Positions 1 to 6,640 of a stretch of 9,164 nt of DNA are shown in pieces. The stretch spans positions 1-9,164 of the forward strand of contig CAMPCG010000098.1 in NCBI GenBank assembly GCA_946644025.1, given 5' to 3'. Within the stretch, counting starts at the first letter, position 1. Each line of letters starts with the position of its first letter. The notes under the pieces were generated by a model that ran no database searches, had not been told where the DNA came from, and saw only the letters and a list, made by a program, of their open reading frames with translations. The stretch is from an uncultured Prevotellaceae bacterium (GTDB lineage Bacteria; Bacteroidota; Bacteroidia; Bacteroidales; Bacteroidaceae). The position numbers and the translations under genes were made by a program.

Positions 1-2
1 GC

Positions 3-968
3 GGCAAGCTGACGACAGGCGTCACCGTCCGTCCCTGGACGGGCATCTTCATGCTGCGCGACACCTCGTCGCCCGAGACTTACTTTCAGTCGGCCTTCCG
101 CGTGCAGTCGCCCTGGACGATAACCAACAGCGACGGACTGCACCCGAACCGGGTGGAGATACTGAAGAAGGTGTGCTATGTGTTCGACTTCGCGCCCAAC
201 AGGGCGTTGCGTAAGGTGGCTGACTATTCGTGTCAGCTGAATGTGGAAGAGGGCAATCCCGAGAAATGCGTCGACGACTTCATCAGGTTCCTGCCCGTGC
301 TCTGCTATGAGAATGGCGTGATGAAAGCCCTGTCGGCCAGCGATGTGCTCGACATGGCGATGAGCAACACGTCGGCCACACTGCTGGCGCGCCGCTGGGA
401 GAGCGCACTGCTGGTGAATGTCGACAACTTCACGCTGCAGCGGCTGATGGACAACGACGAGGCGATGGCTGCCCTGATGAAGATTGAGGGATTTCGCTCG
501 CTCAATCAGGACATTGAGACGATTATCAACAAGACCGACGCCATCAAGAAAAAACGAAAGGAAAGCGAGAGCGGCCTGACGGCGAAGGAGAAGAAAACGC
601 TGACGGAGGCCGAGAAAGAAATCAAGAGCAAGCGCCGGCAGATACAGGAGAAGCTGGTGAAGTTTGCCACGCGCATACCCATCTTCATGTATCTGACGGA
701 CTATCGTGAACACTCGCTGAAGGATGTCATCACGCAGTTAGAGCCCCGTCTGTTTGAGCGCGTTACAGGCCTGAGCAAGCAGGACTTTGCGCTGCTGGTC
801 AGCCTGAACGTGTTCAACGAGGCGCTGATGAACGATGCCGTCTACAAGTTCAAGCGATATGAGGACAGCAGCCTCTCATACACCGGCATCGACCGCCACG
901 AAGGAGAAAAGTCGGTAGGCGGCTACAGTACGGTCATCACCGTAGAGGAGTATCGCCACCAGCCCTGA
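3..968 (+). CDS. C-terminal part of a restriction-type SF2 DEAD/DEAH helicase (5' end outside window)
   Basis: The frame is open from the window edge to the TGA at 966-968, giving 321 visible residues. The ATG at 51 is internal: the residues before it continue a conserved helicase block, so the true start lies upstream. At residues 1-9 GKLTTGVTV reads as SF2 motif V. At 24-38 SPETYFQSAFRVQSP plus W reads as a motif VI variant (Q-x3-R-x-Q, second Arg replaced). A CYVFDFAPNRAL segment (58-69) follows, as I recall from Bacteroidota restriction-type helicases. Residues about 172-221 are a Lys/Glu-rich probable coiled coil. The family couples ATP hydrolysis to DNA translocation, usually with a nuclease or methylase; neither is visible here, so the system type is unknown. 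It converges on the uvrD-like gene. I am confident of an SF2 helicase C-terminus and less sure of the restriction role. Confidence 0.7.
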   Translation, partial: GKLTTGVTVRPWTGIFMLRDTSSPETYFQSAFRVQSPWTITNSDGLHPNRVEILKKVCYVFDFAPNRALRKVADYSCQLNVEEGNPEKCVDDFIRFLPVLCYENGVMKALSASDVLDMAMSNTSATLLARRWESALLVNVDNFTLQRLMDNDEAMAALMKIEGFRSLNQDIETIINKTDAIKKKRKESESGLTAKEKKTLTEAEKEIKSKRRQIQEKLVKFATRIPIFMYLTDYREHSLKDVITQLEPRLFERVTGLSKQDFALLVSLNVFNEALMNDAVYKFKRYEDSSLSYTGIDRHEGEKSVGGYSTVITVEEYRHQP

Positions 969-1006
969 CCGGCATGGTTCATGCCCTAGGCCTCAATCCT
1001 AAAAAC

Positions 1007-1092
1007 TACAAACGTCGTCGACGTTTGTATAAACGCCGTCAGTGTTTATATAAACGCCGTCAGTGTTTGTACAAACGTCGTCGGCGTTTGTA
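1007..1092. repeat. Tandem array of four 23-bp palindromes, 21-bp period
   Basis: Units lie at 1007-1029, 1028-1050, 1049-1071 and 1070-1092; neighbours share the terminal TA. Each follows the plan TAyAAACGyCG, a central T, then a near-complement. Unit 1 is a perfect 11-bp palindrome: TACAAACGTCG, T, CGACGTTTGTA. Unit 4 differs by one G-T pair. Units 2 and 3 begin TATAAACGCCG and end CAGTGTTT(A/G)TA, giving one true mismatch and one G-T pair each. The outer pair resemble each other, as do the inner pair. The 21-bp step is about two helical turns, so every unit faces the same side of the DNA. This could be a protein-binding array or a mobile-repeat relic; function is unknown. Confidence 0.9.
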
Positions 1093-1094
1093 GA

Positions 1095-1136
1095 TTGCCC
1101 CTGCCCTTTCTGTATTTAAAGTACGGGCAAAGGCAA
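1095..1136. other. Imperfect hairpin
   Basis: TTGCC at 1095-1099 pairs with GGCAA at 1132-1136, and GCCC at 1103-1106 pairs with GGGC at 1125-1128, with a 3x3 internal loop between. On the plus strand it is followed by CTTTTC, a short T-run. It might help end the helicase transcript but is a weak terminator candidate. Confidence 0.35.
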
Positions 1137-1162
1137 CTTTTCAACGGCGCTTTCTAAACACT

Positions 1163-1297
1163 GTCCGGGGAAACGGCCTGCGCTCGGTCTGAAAGGACGC
1201 TTGCGTAGAGAAACGGCCTGAAAGGCCAATAAGCAGATAGCCCAGGGCAACGCCCTGGGCTATCTGCTTATTGGCCTTTCAGGCCGTTTCCCCAGAC
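1163..1297. repeat. Outer inverted repeat around the long hairpin
   Basis: Positions 1163-1180 (GTCCGGGGAAACGGCCTG) match the complement of 1280-1297 with one mismatch in 18. AAACGGCCTG occurs twice on the left side (1171-1180 and 1211-1220), so the right arm can pair with either copy. CTGAAAGG also appears twice (1189-1196 and 1219-1226). This suggests an element whose left end was duplicated or interrupted by about 40 bp. A 10-bp direct repeat, TTTCTAAACA, flanks the whole at 1151-1160 and 1306-1315. Confidence 0.75.
1210..1290. repeat. Perfect 39-bp inverted repeat with 3-nt loop
   Basis: The left arm 1210-1248 (begins GAAACGGCCTGAAAGG, ends CCCAGGGC) is exactly complementary to the right arm 1252-1290, with AAC as the loop. 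As RNA it would form an uninterrupted 39-bp hairpin from either strand. It lies between convergent genes, 96 bp from the uvrD-like stop codon, and could act as a bidirectional 3'-end structure, but it is much longer than usual terminators and has no T-run. A mobile palindromic repeat family is the main alternative. Confidence 0.95.
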
Positions 1298-1385
1298 AAT
1301 AATAATTTCTAAACAACGGAACGGATGAGGGGCAAGGCTGTGCATACGAAAGAATAGTCCCCTTGGGGGGCGGGCTGAGAAGTCC

Positions 1386-3863
1386 TTACTTGACGATGGT
1401 GAACTTGGCAAACTTCAGCAATAGCTGCTTCGTTCCGGCATTGCGGAACTGTACAGTGGCCTTGGTGTTCTCGCCCTGGCCCTCAATGTTGACCACCGTG
1501 CCGATGCCGAAGCGCTGATGCTCGATGGTGGTGCCGGGGGCGAGGGCGGTGTTGGATGTCGGCGGGGTAACCGTCGACTGCGGGCTGCTGGATGTCGGCG
1601 GGATAACCGTCGACCGCGGGGCTGTTGCAGCGCGGAGCGGCTTGAACCGCGAGCCGCCGGCCTGTTGCAGCTGGCGCTTGAAGCTGTCGGAGAAAGGGTC
1701 CACAGGAGGCTCCTCGCGCTGGGGCGGCACGATGCGGGGCTTCGGGTCAGCACGGAACTGGGAGGCCACGGGGTGAGCATTCTGCATCCAGTGGCTACTC
1801 TGCCTTTTCTTCCACGGCAGGCTGGAGGAGCCGAAATCGTCGTCGTCGTCCTTGCCCTTCTCCGACTCCACGCGGAGCAGCTTAGCGTCGATGTCGCGGA
1901 TGAAGCGCGAGGGCGTGTCATACTCCATGCGACCATAGCGGAAACGGCTCTGGGCGCAGGTGAGGATGCAGTGGCGCTCGGCACGGGTGATGGCCACGTA
2001 GAACAGGCGACGCTCCTCCTCGAGGTCGCGCATACTGCCCGCACTAAGGGGCGAGGGGAAGATATTCTCCTCCAGCCCCACGACGAAGACCGTGGGAAAC
2101 TCGAGGCCCTTGGCGGCGTGGATGGTCATGAGCGATACCTTCGGCTGGTCAGCGTCGGCGTCGCTGTCAAGGTCGGTGAGCAGCGCCACCTCCTGGAGGA
2201 AGTCGCTGAGCGCCACCTGGTCGCCAAGGCCCTCTTCGCGCCGACCCTCTACGAAGTCGTGGACGCCGCCGAGGAACTCCTGAAGGTTCTCCTGGCGTGA
2301 CACGTCCTCGGGGTTGTGGCTGCTGTAGAGGTCTTTGGCCACACCGCTCTCCTGCACAATGGCATTGCCCAGTTCGTAGGCATCGTCGGTGGCAGCACGG
2401 GCCATCCAGCCTTCGACCAGCTGGCAGAAGGCACGCAGCTTGGAGACAGTGGCAGGAGAGAGGGTGATGGGGGTTGGGTTTTGCGGGGTGGGCGTTGGGT
2501 TGAAAACACTGCCTTGGGGATTCTTTCCACACACCATTCTGACGACCGTCCAGAGCGAGAGGCCGCTGTCGTTGGCGGCACTGATAATCTTGCCGAGGGT
2601 GGTGTCGCCGATGCCACGAGCGGGGTAGTTGATGATACGCTTCAGGGCCTCCTCATCGTCGGGATTGGAGACGAGGCGGAAGTAGGCGATGACATCCTTA
2701 ATCTCCTTGCGCTGGTAGAAGCTCAGTCCGCCGTAGATGCGATAGGGAATGTTGTCCTTGCGCATCTGCTCCTCGAAGGAGCGGCTCTGCGCATTGGTGC
2801 GGTAGAGTATGGCGAAGTCGCTGTACTGACCGCCCTCCTGCTTCATGATGCGCTTGATGTCGGCACAGACTATCATGGCCTCCTCCTTGTCGCTGTAGGC
2901 AGGCTTCAGGGTGACGCGCTCGCCCTCGTCGTTCTGGCTGAACACGTCCTTGTGAATCTGCCGCTCGTTCTTGCTGATGAGGCTGTTGGCGGCCTTCACG
3001 ATGAGCTGCGTGGAGCGGTAGTTCTGCTCCAGCTTGAAGAGCCGCGCATGGGCATACATCTGCTGGAAGTTCAGGATGTTGTCGATGTTGGCTCCGCGGA
3101 AGCTGTAGATGCTCTGTGCGTCGTCGCCCACGACGCAGACACGCTGACGCTCACGGGTGAGCTGGTAGACAATCTTCTGCTGGGCGAAGTTGGTGTCCTG
3201 ATACTCGTCGACGAGCACGTAGAGGAACTTCTCGACATACTTCCGGCGGACGTCCTCGTGACGGTCGAAGAGCAGGAACGTCTGCACCAGCAGGTCGTCG
3301 AAATCCATAGCGTTGGCCTGTCGGCAACGGGCGGCATAGCGGCTGTAGACCTCGTGTACCTTGGGCCGCTTGGAGTCGAAGAGCGAACACTGGGGGAACT
3401 GGTCGGGCAGGATGAGGTGGTTCTTGGCCATCGATATCTGGTCGCTGACGCTGGTGGGCTTGTAGACCTTGTCGTCGAGGCCCATTTCCTTGATGATGCT
3501 CTTGGTGAGTGAGCGGCTGTCGGCCTGGTCGTAGATGGTGAACGAGGGGTTGTAGCCTATGTGCTCGGCCTCCGAGCGCAGTATGCGGGCAAAGACCGAG
3601 TGGAAGGTCCCCATCTGCAGGTATCGGGCCCGCTCCTCGCCCACGAGGCGGGCTATGCGCTCCTTCATCTCGCGGGCCGCCTTGTTGGTAAAGGTCAGGG
3701 CCAGGATGTTCCAGGGCTTCAGCTCTTTCTCCTGTAGCAGGTAGGCAATTTTATAGGTCAGTACTCGTGTCTTTCCCGACCCTGCGCCCGCAATGACGAG
3801 CGAGGCGCCGTCGCAATACTCCACAGCCTCGCGCTGGGAGTGGTTGAGTTCGTCTAACAGCAT
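1386..3863 (-). CDS. UvrD/PcrA-type 3'-5' DNA helicase
   Basis: This 825-residue superfamily-1A helicase unwinds DNA 3' to 5' with ATP in repair and replication-conflict handling in the cytoplasm. All signature motifs are present: Q motif LNHSQREAV (6-14), Walker A AGAGSGKT (25-32), Ia LTFTNKAAREM (56-66), GTFHS (85-89), Walker B VDEYQDTN (218-225), III VGDDAQSIYSFRG (245-257), IV LEQNYRST (278-285), V TIHAAKGLEF (580-589) and VI EERRLFYVAITRA (616-628). A long Pro/Ser/Thr-rich linker leads to a Tudor-like C-terminus (about 780-825, IEHQRFGIGTV), which binds RNA polymerase in PcrA. The ATG is chosen because the Q motif starts five residues later, as is normal. Oddities: a low-complexity Asn/Pro/Thr stretch at 455-465 and a 12-residue tandem repeat in the linker. 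The ATG is 5 bp after the upstream hydrolase stop, so co-transcription is likely. UvrD versus PcrA naming cannot be settled here. Confidence 0.95.
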   Translation of the reverse strand: MLLDELNHSQREAVEYCDGASLVIAGAGSGKTRVLTYKIAYLLQEKELKPWNILALTFTNKAAREMKERIARLVGEERARYLQMGTFHSVFARILRSEAEHIGYNPSFTIYDQADSRSLTKSIIKEMGLDDKVYKPTSVSDQISMAKNHLILPDQFPQCSLFDSKRPKVHEVYSRYAARCRQANAMDFDDLLVQTFLLFDRHEDVRRKYVEKFLYVLVDEYQDTNFAQQKIVYQLTRERQRVCVVGDDAQSIYSFRGANIDNILNFQQMYAHARLFKLEQNYRSTQLIVKAANSLISKNERQIHKDVFSQNDEGERVTLKPAYSDKEEAMIVCADIKRIMKQEGGQYSDFAILYRTNAQSRSFEEQMRKDNIPYRIYGGLSFYQRKEIKDVIAYFRLVSNPDDEEALKRIINYPARGIGDTTLGKIISAANDSGLSLWTVVRMVCGKNPQGSVFNPTPTPQNPTPITLSPATVSKLRAFCQLVEGWMARAATDDAYELGNAIVQESGVAKDLYSSHNPEDVSRQENLQEFLGGVHDFVEGRREEGLGDQVALSDFLQEVALLTDLDSDADADQPKVSLMTIHAAKGLEFPTVFVVGLEENIFPSPLSAGSMRDLEEERRLFYVAITRAERHCILTCAQSRFRYGRMEYDTPSRFIRDIDAKLLRVESEKGKDDDDDFGSSSLPWKKRQSSHWMQNAHPVASQFRADPKPRIVPPQREEPPVDPFSDSFKRQLQQAGGSRFKPLRAATAPRSTVIPPTSSSPQSTVTPPTSNTALAPGTTIEHQRFGIGTVVNIEGQGENTKATVQFRNAGTKQLLLKFAKFTIVK
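1553..1624 (-). repeat. 36-bp tandem duplication inside the helicase linker
   Basis: Two copies (1553-1588 and 1589-1624) differ at only a few bases and preserve frame. They encode STVTPPTSNTA-like and STVIPPTSSSP-like segments just before the Tudor-like domain. It lengthens a disordered linker and is probably neutral length variation. Confidence 0.8.
2469..2499 (+). repeat. G-quadruplex-type motif inside the helicase gene
   Basis: On the plus strand, which is the transcription template for this gene, G-runs lie at 2469-2473, 2476-2478, 2485-2488, 2490-2492 and 2497-2499, with loops of 2, 6, 1 and 4 bases. This fits the usual G3+ quadruplex pattern. The other strand encodes the Asn/Pro/Thr-rich stretch NPTPTPQNPTP at residues 455-465, in a region where UvrD relatives carry the variable 2B subdomain. 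Folding in the cell is not shown. Confidence 0.6.
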
Positions 3864-3868
3864 AACTT

Positions 3869-6631
3869 TTATTCGGCCATGATAGAGATTACGGTTGAGA
3901 TGTCGGCCACGTCGACGGTGCCGTCGCCGTTGACGTCGGCGCGGCCCGACGCTGACGCGTCGGGAATGGTGGCTCCAGAGGCCATGACGTCGATGATGGC
4001 GGAGATGTCGGCCACGTCGACGGCACCGTCGGCGTTGACGTCGCCCTTCAGCAGGTCGGGCTCTACGTTCATCGACATGGACTTCTTGACCTCGTCGGCA
4101 CTGAGGGCATAGTTATAGATACGCACGTCCTGAAGGTTTCCCGTGAAGGTGGGGTCGGCATCGAACTGGCTGCGCCCAAGATAGTTCATTGCCGGACAGA
4201 TGTCGCTGGGCCGCAGCGTGATGGCCGTGGTCGAGGCTGCCTCCTCGCCGTCGATGTAGATGGCGGTCCTGCCCTGCCCTATCGTTACGGCTACGTGTTT
4301 CCACTTACCAAGGGGCAGTGTGGGGCAGTCGAGCGTCTGCTCGTCGCCTTCGTCCTTGATGGCGAAGCGCATGTTGCCGCCGGCGTTCGACGTAAGGAAC
4401 AGGTACTGCGACGTACCGTTGCCGAAGTCGAAGATGCGCTGCCACTGGGCCGAGGAGAGACTCTTCACCCATGCGCAGAAGGTCAGCTCGTCGTGGCTGG
4501 CCACCTCGTAAGGCAGTTGCAGGTAGCGCTTCGAACCGAAGATGAGTGCCTTGTAGGTGGAGTCGGCGGGGTTGAGGTCGGGGTTGCCGGCTGTGTACAC
4601 CGCGTTTTCCCAGACGGCAGCGTCCATCACGTTCTCGGTGGTGTCGTTGAGCGTGTTGTTCATCGTCCAGCGGGCAATGAGCGACGGGGCATCGGTCGGG
4701 GCCGACTCCACCTGGTCGCTGGCTTCCGAGAGGTTGAGAGCCTGGTCGAGTGCCTTTACCTTATATATATAGTTGTGGCCGGGACGGCAGCTGTTGTCCA
4801 CGAACCAGGCGTTCTTCACGTCGCGGGCAATGACGTTCCAACCTTCGTCCGAGCCGGCTTCGCTCCTGAAGATGTTATAGCCGCGAAGATCCTTGTCGGC
4901 GTTGGGCTGCCACGTCAGTCTTACTGATGCGCTCTGAGCCGTAGCCTTCAGTCCGGTGGGTGCGGCCGGGGCCTCTTTGTCGTAGTTGATGCCCGATGGC
5001 AGCAGCCGCCACATCTGACGCTCGCGCAGGGCCGGGTCGGTCTGCAGTTCGTTGGTCTTCACCCTCACGCCATTGGATGACAAAGAGCTGGCCGTGGTGA
5101 GGTAGAGCGAGGTCTCGCGGTTGCGAATGTAGTAGAAGCCGTCGCCCGCATACTGCAGGTACCACTGCTCGTTGCTCGACGGCGTCGCGTTCTGTGAATA
5201 TCCTAAGACGTTGGCTCCGTCGAGGGTGGAGAAGTTCTCTACGTTCATGCGCAGCTGGCTGTTGCTCACCGACTCGATGTCGAGGAAACTGTAGTCGCCG
5301 CTGGTGCGCCTGGGGTCGCTCCACTTGATGGTCCACTGCTGTTTGGTCGATTTTGGGAAACTGGTCTGCATACAGATGTTCTGTGCGGCCAGGACGTAGG
5401 TGCCCGTGGCCTTGTTCACGATGCGGTATACACCGTCGGTGACGGCCACGTGGGGAACGTCCTCGCCCCACTGTATATCTATCACGCGCTCGGCGTTGGT
5501 CTGCCCATTCTGATAGCCCGTGCCGCCGGGAATCTCCATGCTAAAGTCACGCAGCGGTCCCTGGGTGTCGTAGTAGACGTCGCGGCCCGTGCTGACAAAA
5601 CGGTAGGTGGTGGTCTTGGCCTGTCGCTCGCTGCTGCCGATGAAGGCCTTCACGCGTCCATCGTCGTGACGGTAGATGGACGCCGCCGTCCAGTTAGCGC
5701 GATGCTCGCCGTAGGCCAGGCGCTCGCCGTGGCGCGATATGTCGCAGAACTCGCCCCGGGCACGGCTGTCGAAGCCCCACCAGATGCCTACCGTCATGCC
5801 ATACTCCAGGCCTATCATGGCCTCGCCTACGTTGTGCATCTCGTCGGCATAGCCTGTCTTACCGTCGGCCTTCAGCTGCTGGTAGAAGGCGGCGAAAGTG
5901 TCGAAGCTGCCGGCCAGCTGATGGGTGTTGCCCCAGTCGTAGTAGTCCTTTCCCGTCTTGTACCAGTCCAGGGCTTTGTCGTTGTTCAGCGTGTTGCCGC
6001 CCACGATGGCAACGTCCTTCATGGTCTCGGCGTAGTCCTGGCGCAACTTCTTGGCCACCTCTACCTGTCGGGCCACGGTGGCCCCCTCCTCCGTCGTCCA
6101 GTAGTCGGGCTCGTTGTAGGGTGACACACCTATGATGGGGTGGGTCGTGTTCTTCTTCATCCACGCCACGTGGGCGTTAATCATGGCTGCCCAGTTGGTG
6201 GTGTTGCACACCTTGTTCTTCACGTAATAGTCCACTGAGCCGGCTTCCTGGTCGGCCGTGAGCACCAGCGGCAGTTCGGGCCCGCAGACGGTAGTGAAGA
6301 GGTTGCTGCGTTGGCGCAGATAATTGATTTGGTCGCTGCCCAGTGTACCGTCGCTGCTCAAGGCCTCGGTAGAGCGGTAGGCGGAACGGCCGATGCCCAC
6401 ATTCTCAAGTCCAATATGGCGCACGCCCTTTCGCAGGTTTTGCTCGTTGGGCCACGCCAGGTCGAGGCCCCAAGTGGGCTGATAGCGCGTTCCCTCACCG
6501 CTGACATTATAGAAGAGGGTCACGTCAGACTTTGCCTGAGGCTTAAGGTACATGCTCGAAGAGGAGCGTTCTTGGCACAGTGCCGGGAGTGCCGTCGCCA
6601 CGATTATGGCGGAAAGGATAGTCTGGTTCAT
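3869..6631 (-). CDS. Secreted clan-A-like glycoside hydrolase with RICIN, Fn3, LamG and dockerin-like modules
   Basis: This 920-residue protein begins with a type I signal peptide (1-19 or so; ALC before Q20 is not a good lipobox), so it is exported. Residues about 35-395 look like a TIM-barrel hydrolase: SPYNEPD (170-176) offers E174 as acid/base, NTHQ (235-238) a conserved His, and YADEMHN (261-267) E264 as probable nucleophile, followed by a Trp-rich GIWWGFD. A RICIN-like beta-trefoil follows (about 399-545, with repeated QQW/EQW/RQMW), then Fn3 (554-650), LamG/concanavalin-like (655-850) and two dockerin-type calcium loops (862-920). The accessory modules suggest carbohydrate binding. It lies 9 bp after the CE8 gene, which points to pectin or another plant wall glycan, but I cannot assign a GH family: GH30-like folds and uncharacterised families are both possible. 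Gene order and spacing suggest one transcript with its neighbours. Confidence 0.85.
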   Translation of the reverse strand: MNQTILSAIIVATALPALCQERSSSSMYLKPQAKSDVTLFYNVSGEGTRYQPTWGLDLAWPNEQNLRKGVRHIGLENVGIGRSAYRSTEALSSDGTLGSDQINYLRQRSNLFTTVCGPELPLVLTADQEAGSVDYYVKNKVCNTTNWAAMINAHVAWMKKNTTHPIIGVSPYNEPDYWTTEEGATVARQVEVAKKLRQDYAETMKDVAIVGGNTLNNDKALDWYKTGKDYYDWGNTHQLAGSFDTFAAFYQQLKADGKTGYADEMHNVGEAMIGLEYGMTVGIWWGFDSRARGEFCDISRHGERLAYGEHRANWTAASIYRHDDGRVKAFIGSSERQAKTTTYRFVSTGRDVYYDTQGPLRDFSMEIPGGTGYQNGQTNAERVIDIQWGEDVPHVAVTDGVYRIVNKATGTYVLAAQNICMQTSFPKSTKQQWTIKWSDPRRTSGDYSFLDIESVSNSQLRMNVENFSTLDGANVLGYSQNATPSSNEQWYLQYAGDGFYYIRNRETSLYLTTASSLSSNGVRVKTNELQTDPALRERQMWRLLPSGINYDKEAPAAPTGLKATAQSASVRLTWQPNADKDLRGYNIFRSEAGSDEGWNVIARDVKNAWFVDNSCRPGHNYIYKVKALDQALNLSEASDQVESAPTDAPSLIARWTMNNTLNDTTENVMDAAVWENAVYTAGNPDLNPADSTYKALIFGSKRYLQLPYEVASHDELTFCAWVKSLSSAQWQRIFDFGNGTSQYLFLTSNAGGNMRFAIKDEGDEQTLDCPTLPLGKWKHVAVTIGQGRTAIYIDGEEAASTTAITLRPSDICPAMNYLGRSQFDADPTFTGNLQDVRIYNYALSADEVKKSMSMNVEPDLLKGDVNADGAVDVADISAIIDVMASGATIPDASASGRADVNGDGTVDVADISTVISIMAE
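3897..4043 (-). repeat. Duplicated dockerin calcium-loop coding repeat
   Basis: Positions 3897-3938 and 4002-4043 match at 39 of 42 bases, offset by 105 bp (35 codons). They encode the two loops DVNGDGTVDVADIS and DVNADGAVDVADIS, each followed by a hydrophobic helix. Asp/Asn at loop positions 1, 3, 5, 9 and 12 match the EF-hand-like calcium pattern of type I dockerins. The DNA identity points to a recent duplication or gene conversion. Confidence 0.85.
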
Positions 6632-6640
6632 ATTCTGAAA

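Larger units (their letters stand above)
969..1385. other. Convergent intergenic gap rich in inverted repeats
   Basis: This 417-bp gap lies between the ends of two converging genes and I see no credible coding sequence in it. It holds a short dyad right after the first stop codon (GGCAT 971-975 with ATGCC 981-985), the palindrome array at 1007-1092, an imperfect hairpin at 1095-1136 and the long perfect inverted repeat at 1210-1290. None is followed by a strong T-run on either strand, so classical intrinsic termination is not obvious, though such strong hairpins could still stop or protect both transcripts. Confidence 0.8.

Noticed and set aside
1007..1092. CRISPR array
   Set aside because: Units are 23 bp, overlap by 2 bp and leave no spacers; each is itself a palindrome, unlike CRISPR repeats.
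1210..1290. Ordinary intrinsic terminator
   Set aside because: The stem is far longer than usual and neither strand has a T-run after it, so I list it as a repeat rather than a terminator.
2316..3512. Long plus-strand open frame (398 codons) opposite the helicase gene
   Set aside because: It is antisense to a gene with complete helicase motifs and its translation shows no domain; it reflects codon bias in GC-rich sequence.
5450..6124. Plus-strand open frame (224 codons) opposite the hydrolase gene
   Set aside because: It lies wholly within the barrel-coding region on the other strand and has no recognisable motif or start context.
6575..6577. Lipoprotein signal in the 920-residue hydrolase
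   Set aside because: Cys19 is preceded by PAL, which does not fit the usual lipobox (small residue before Cys); a type I signal peptide fits better.
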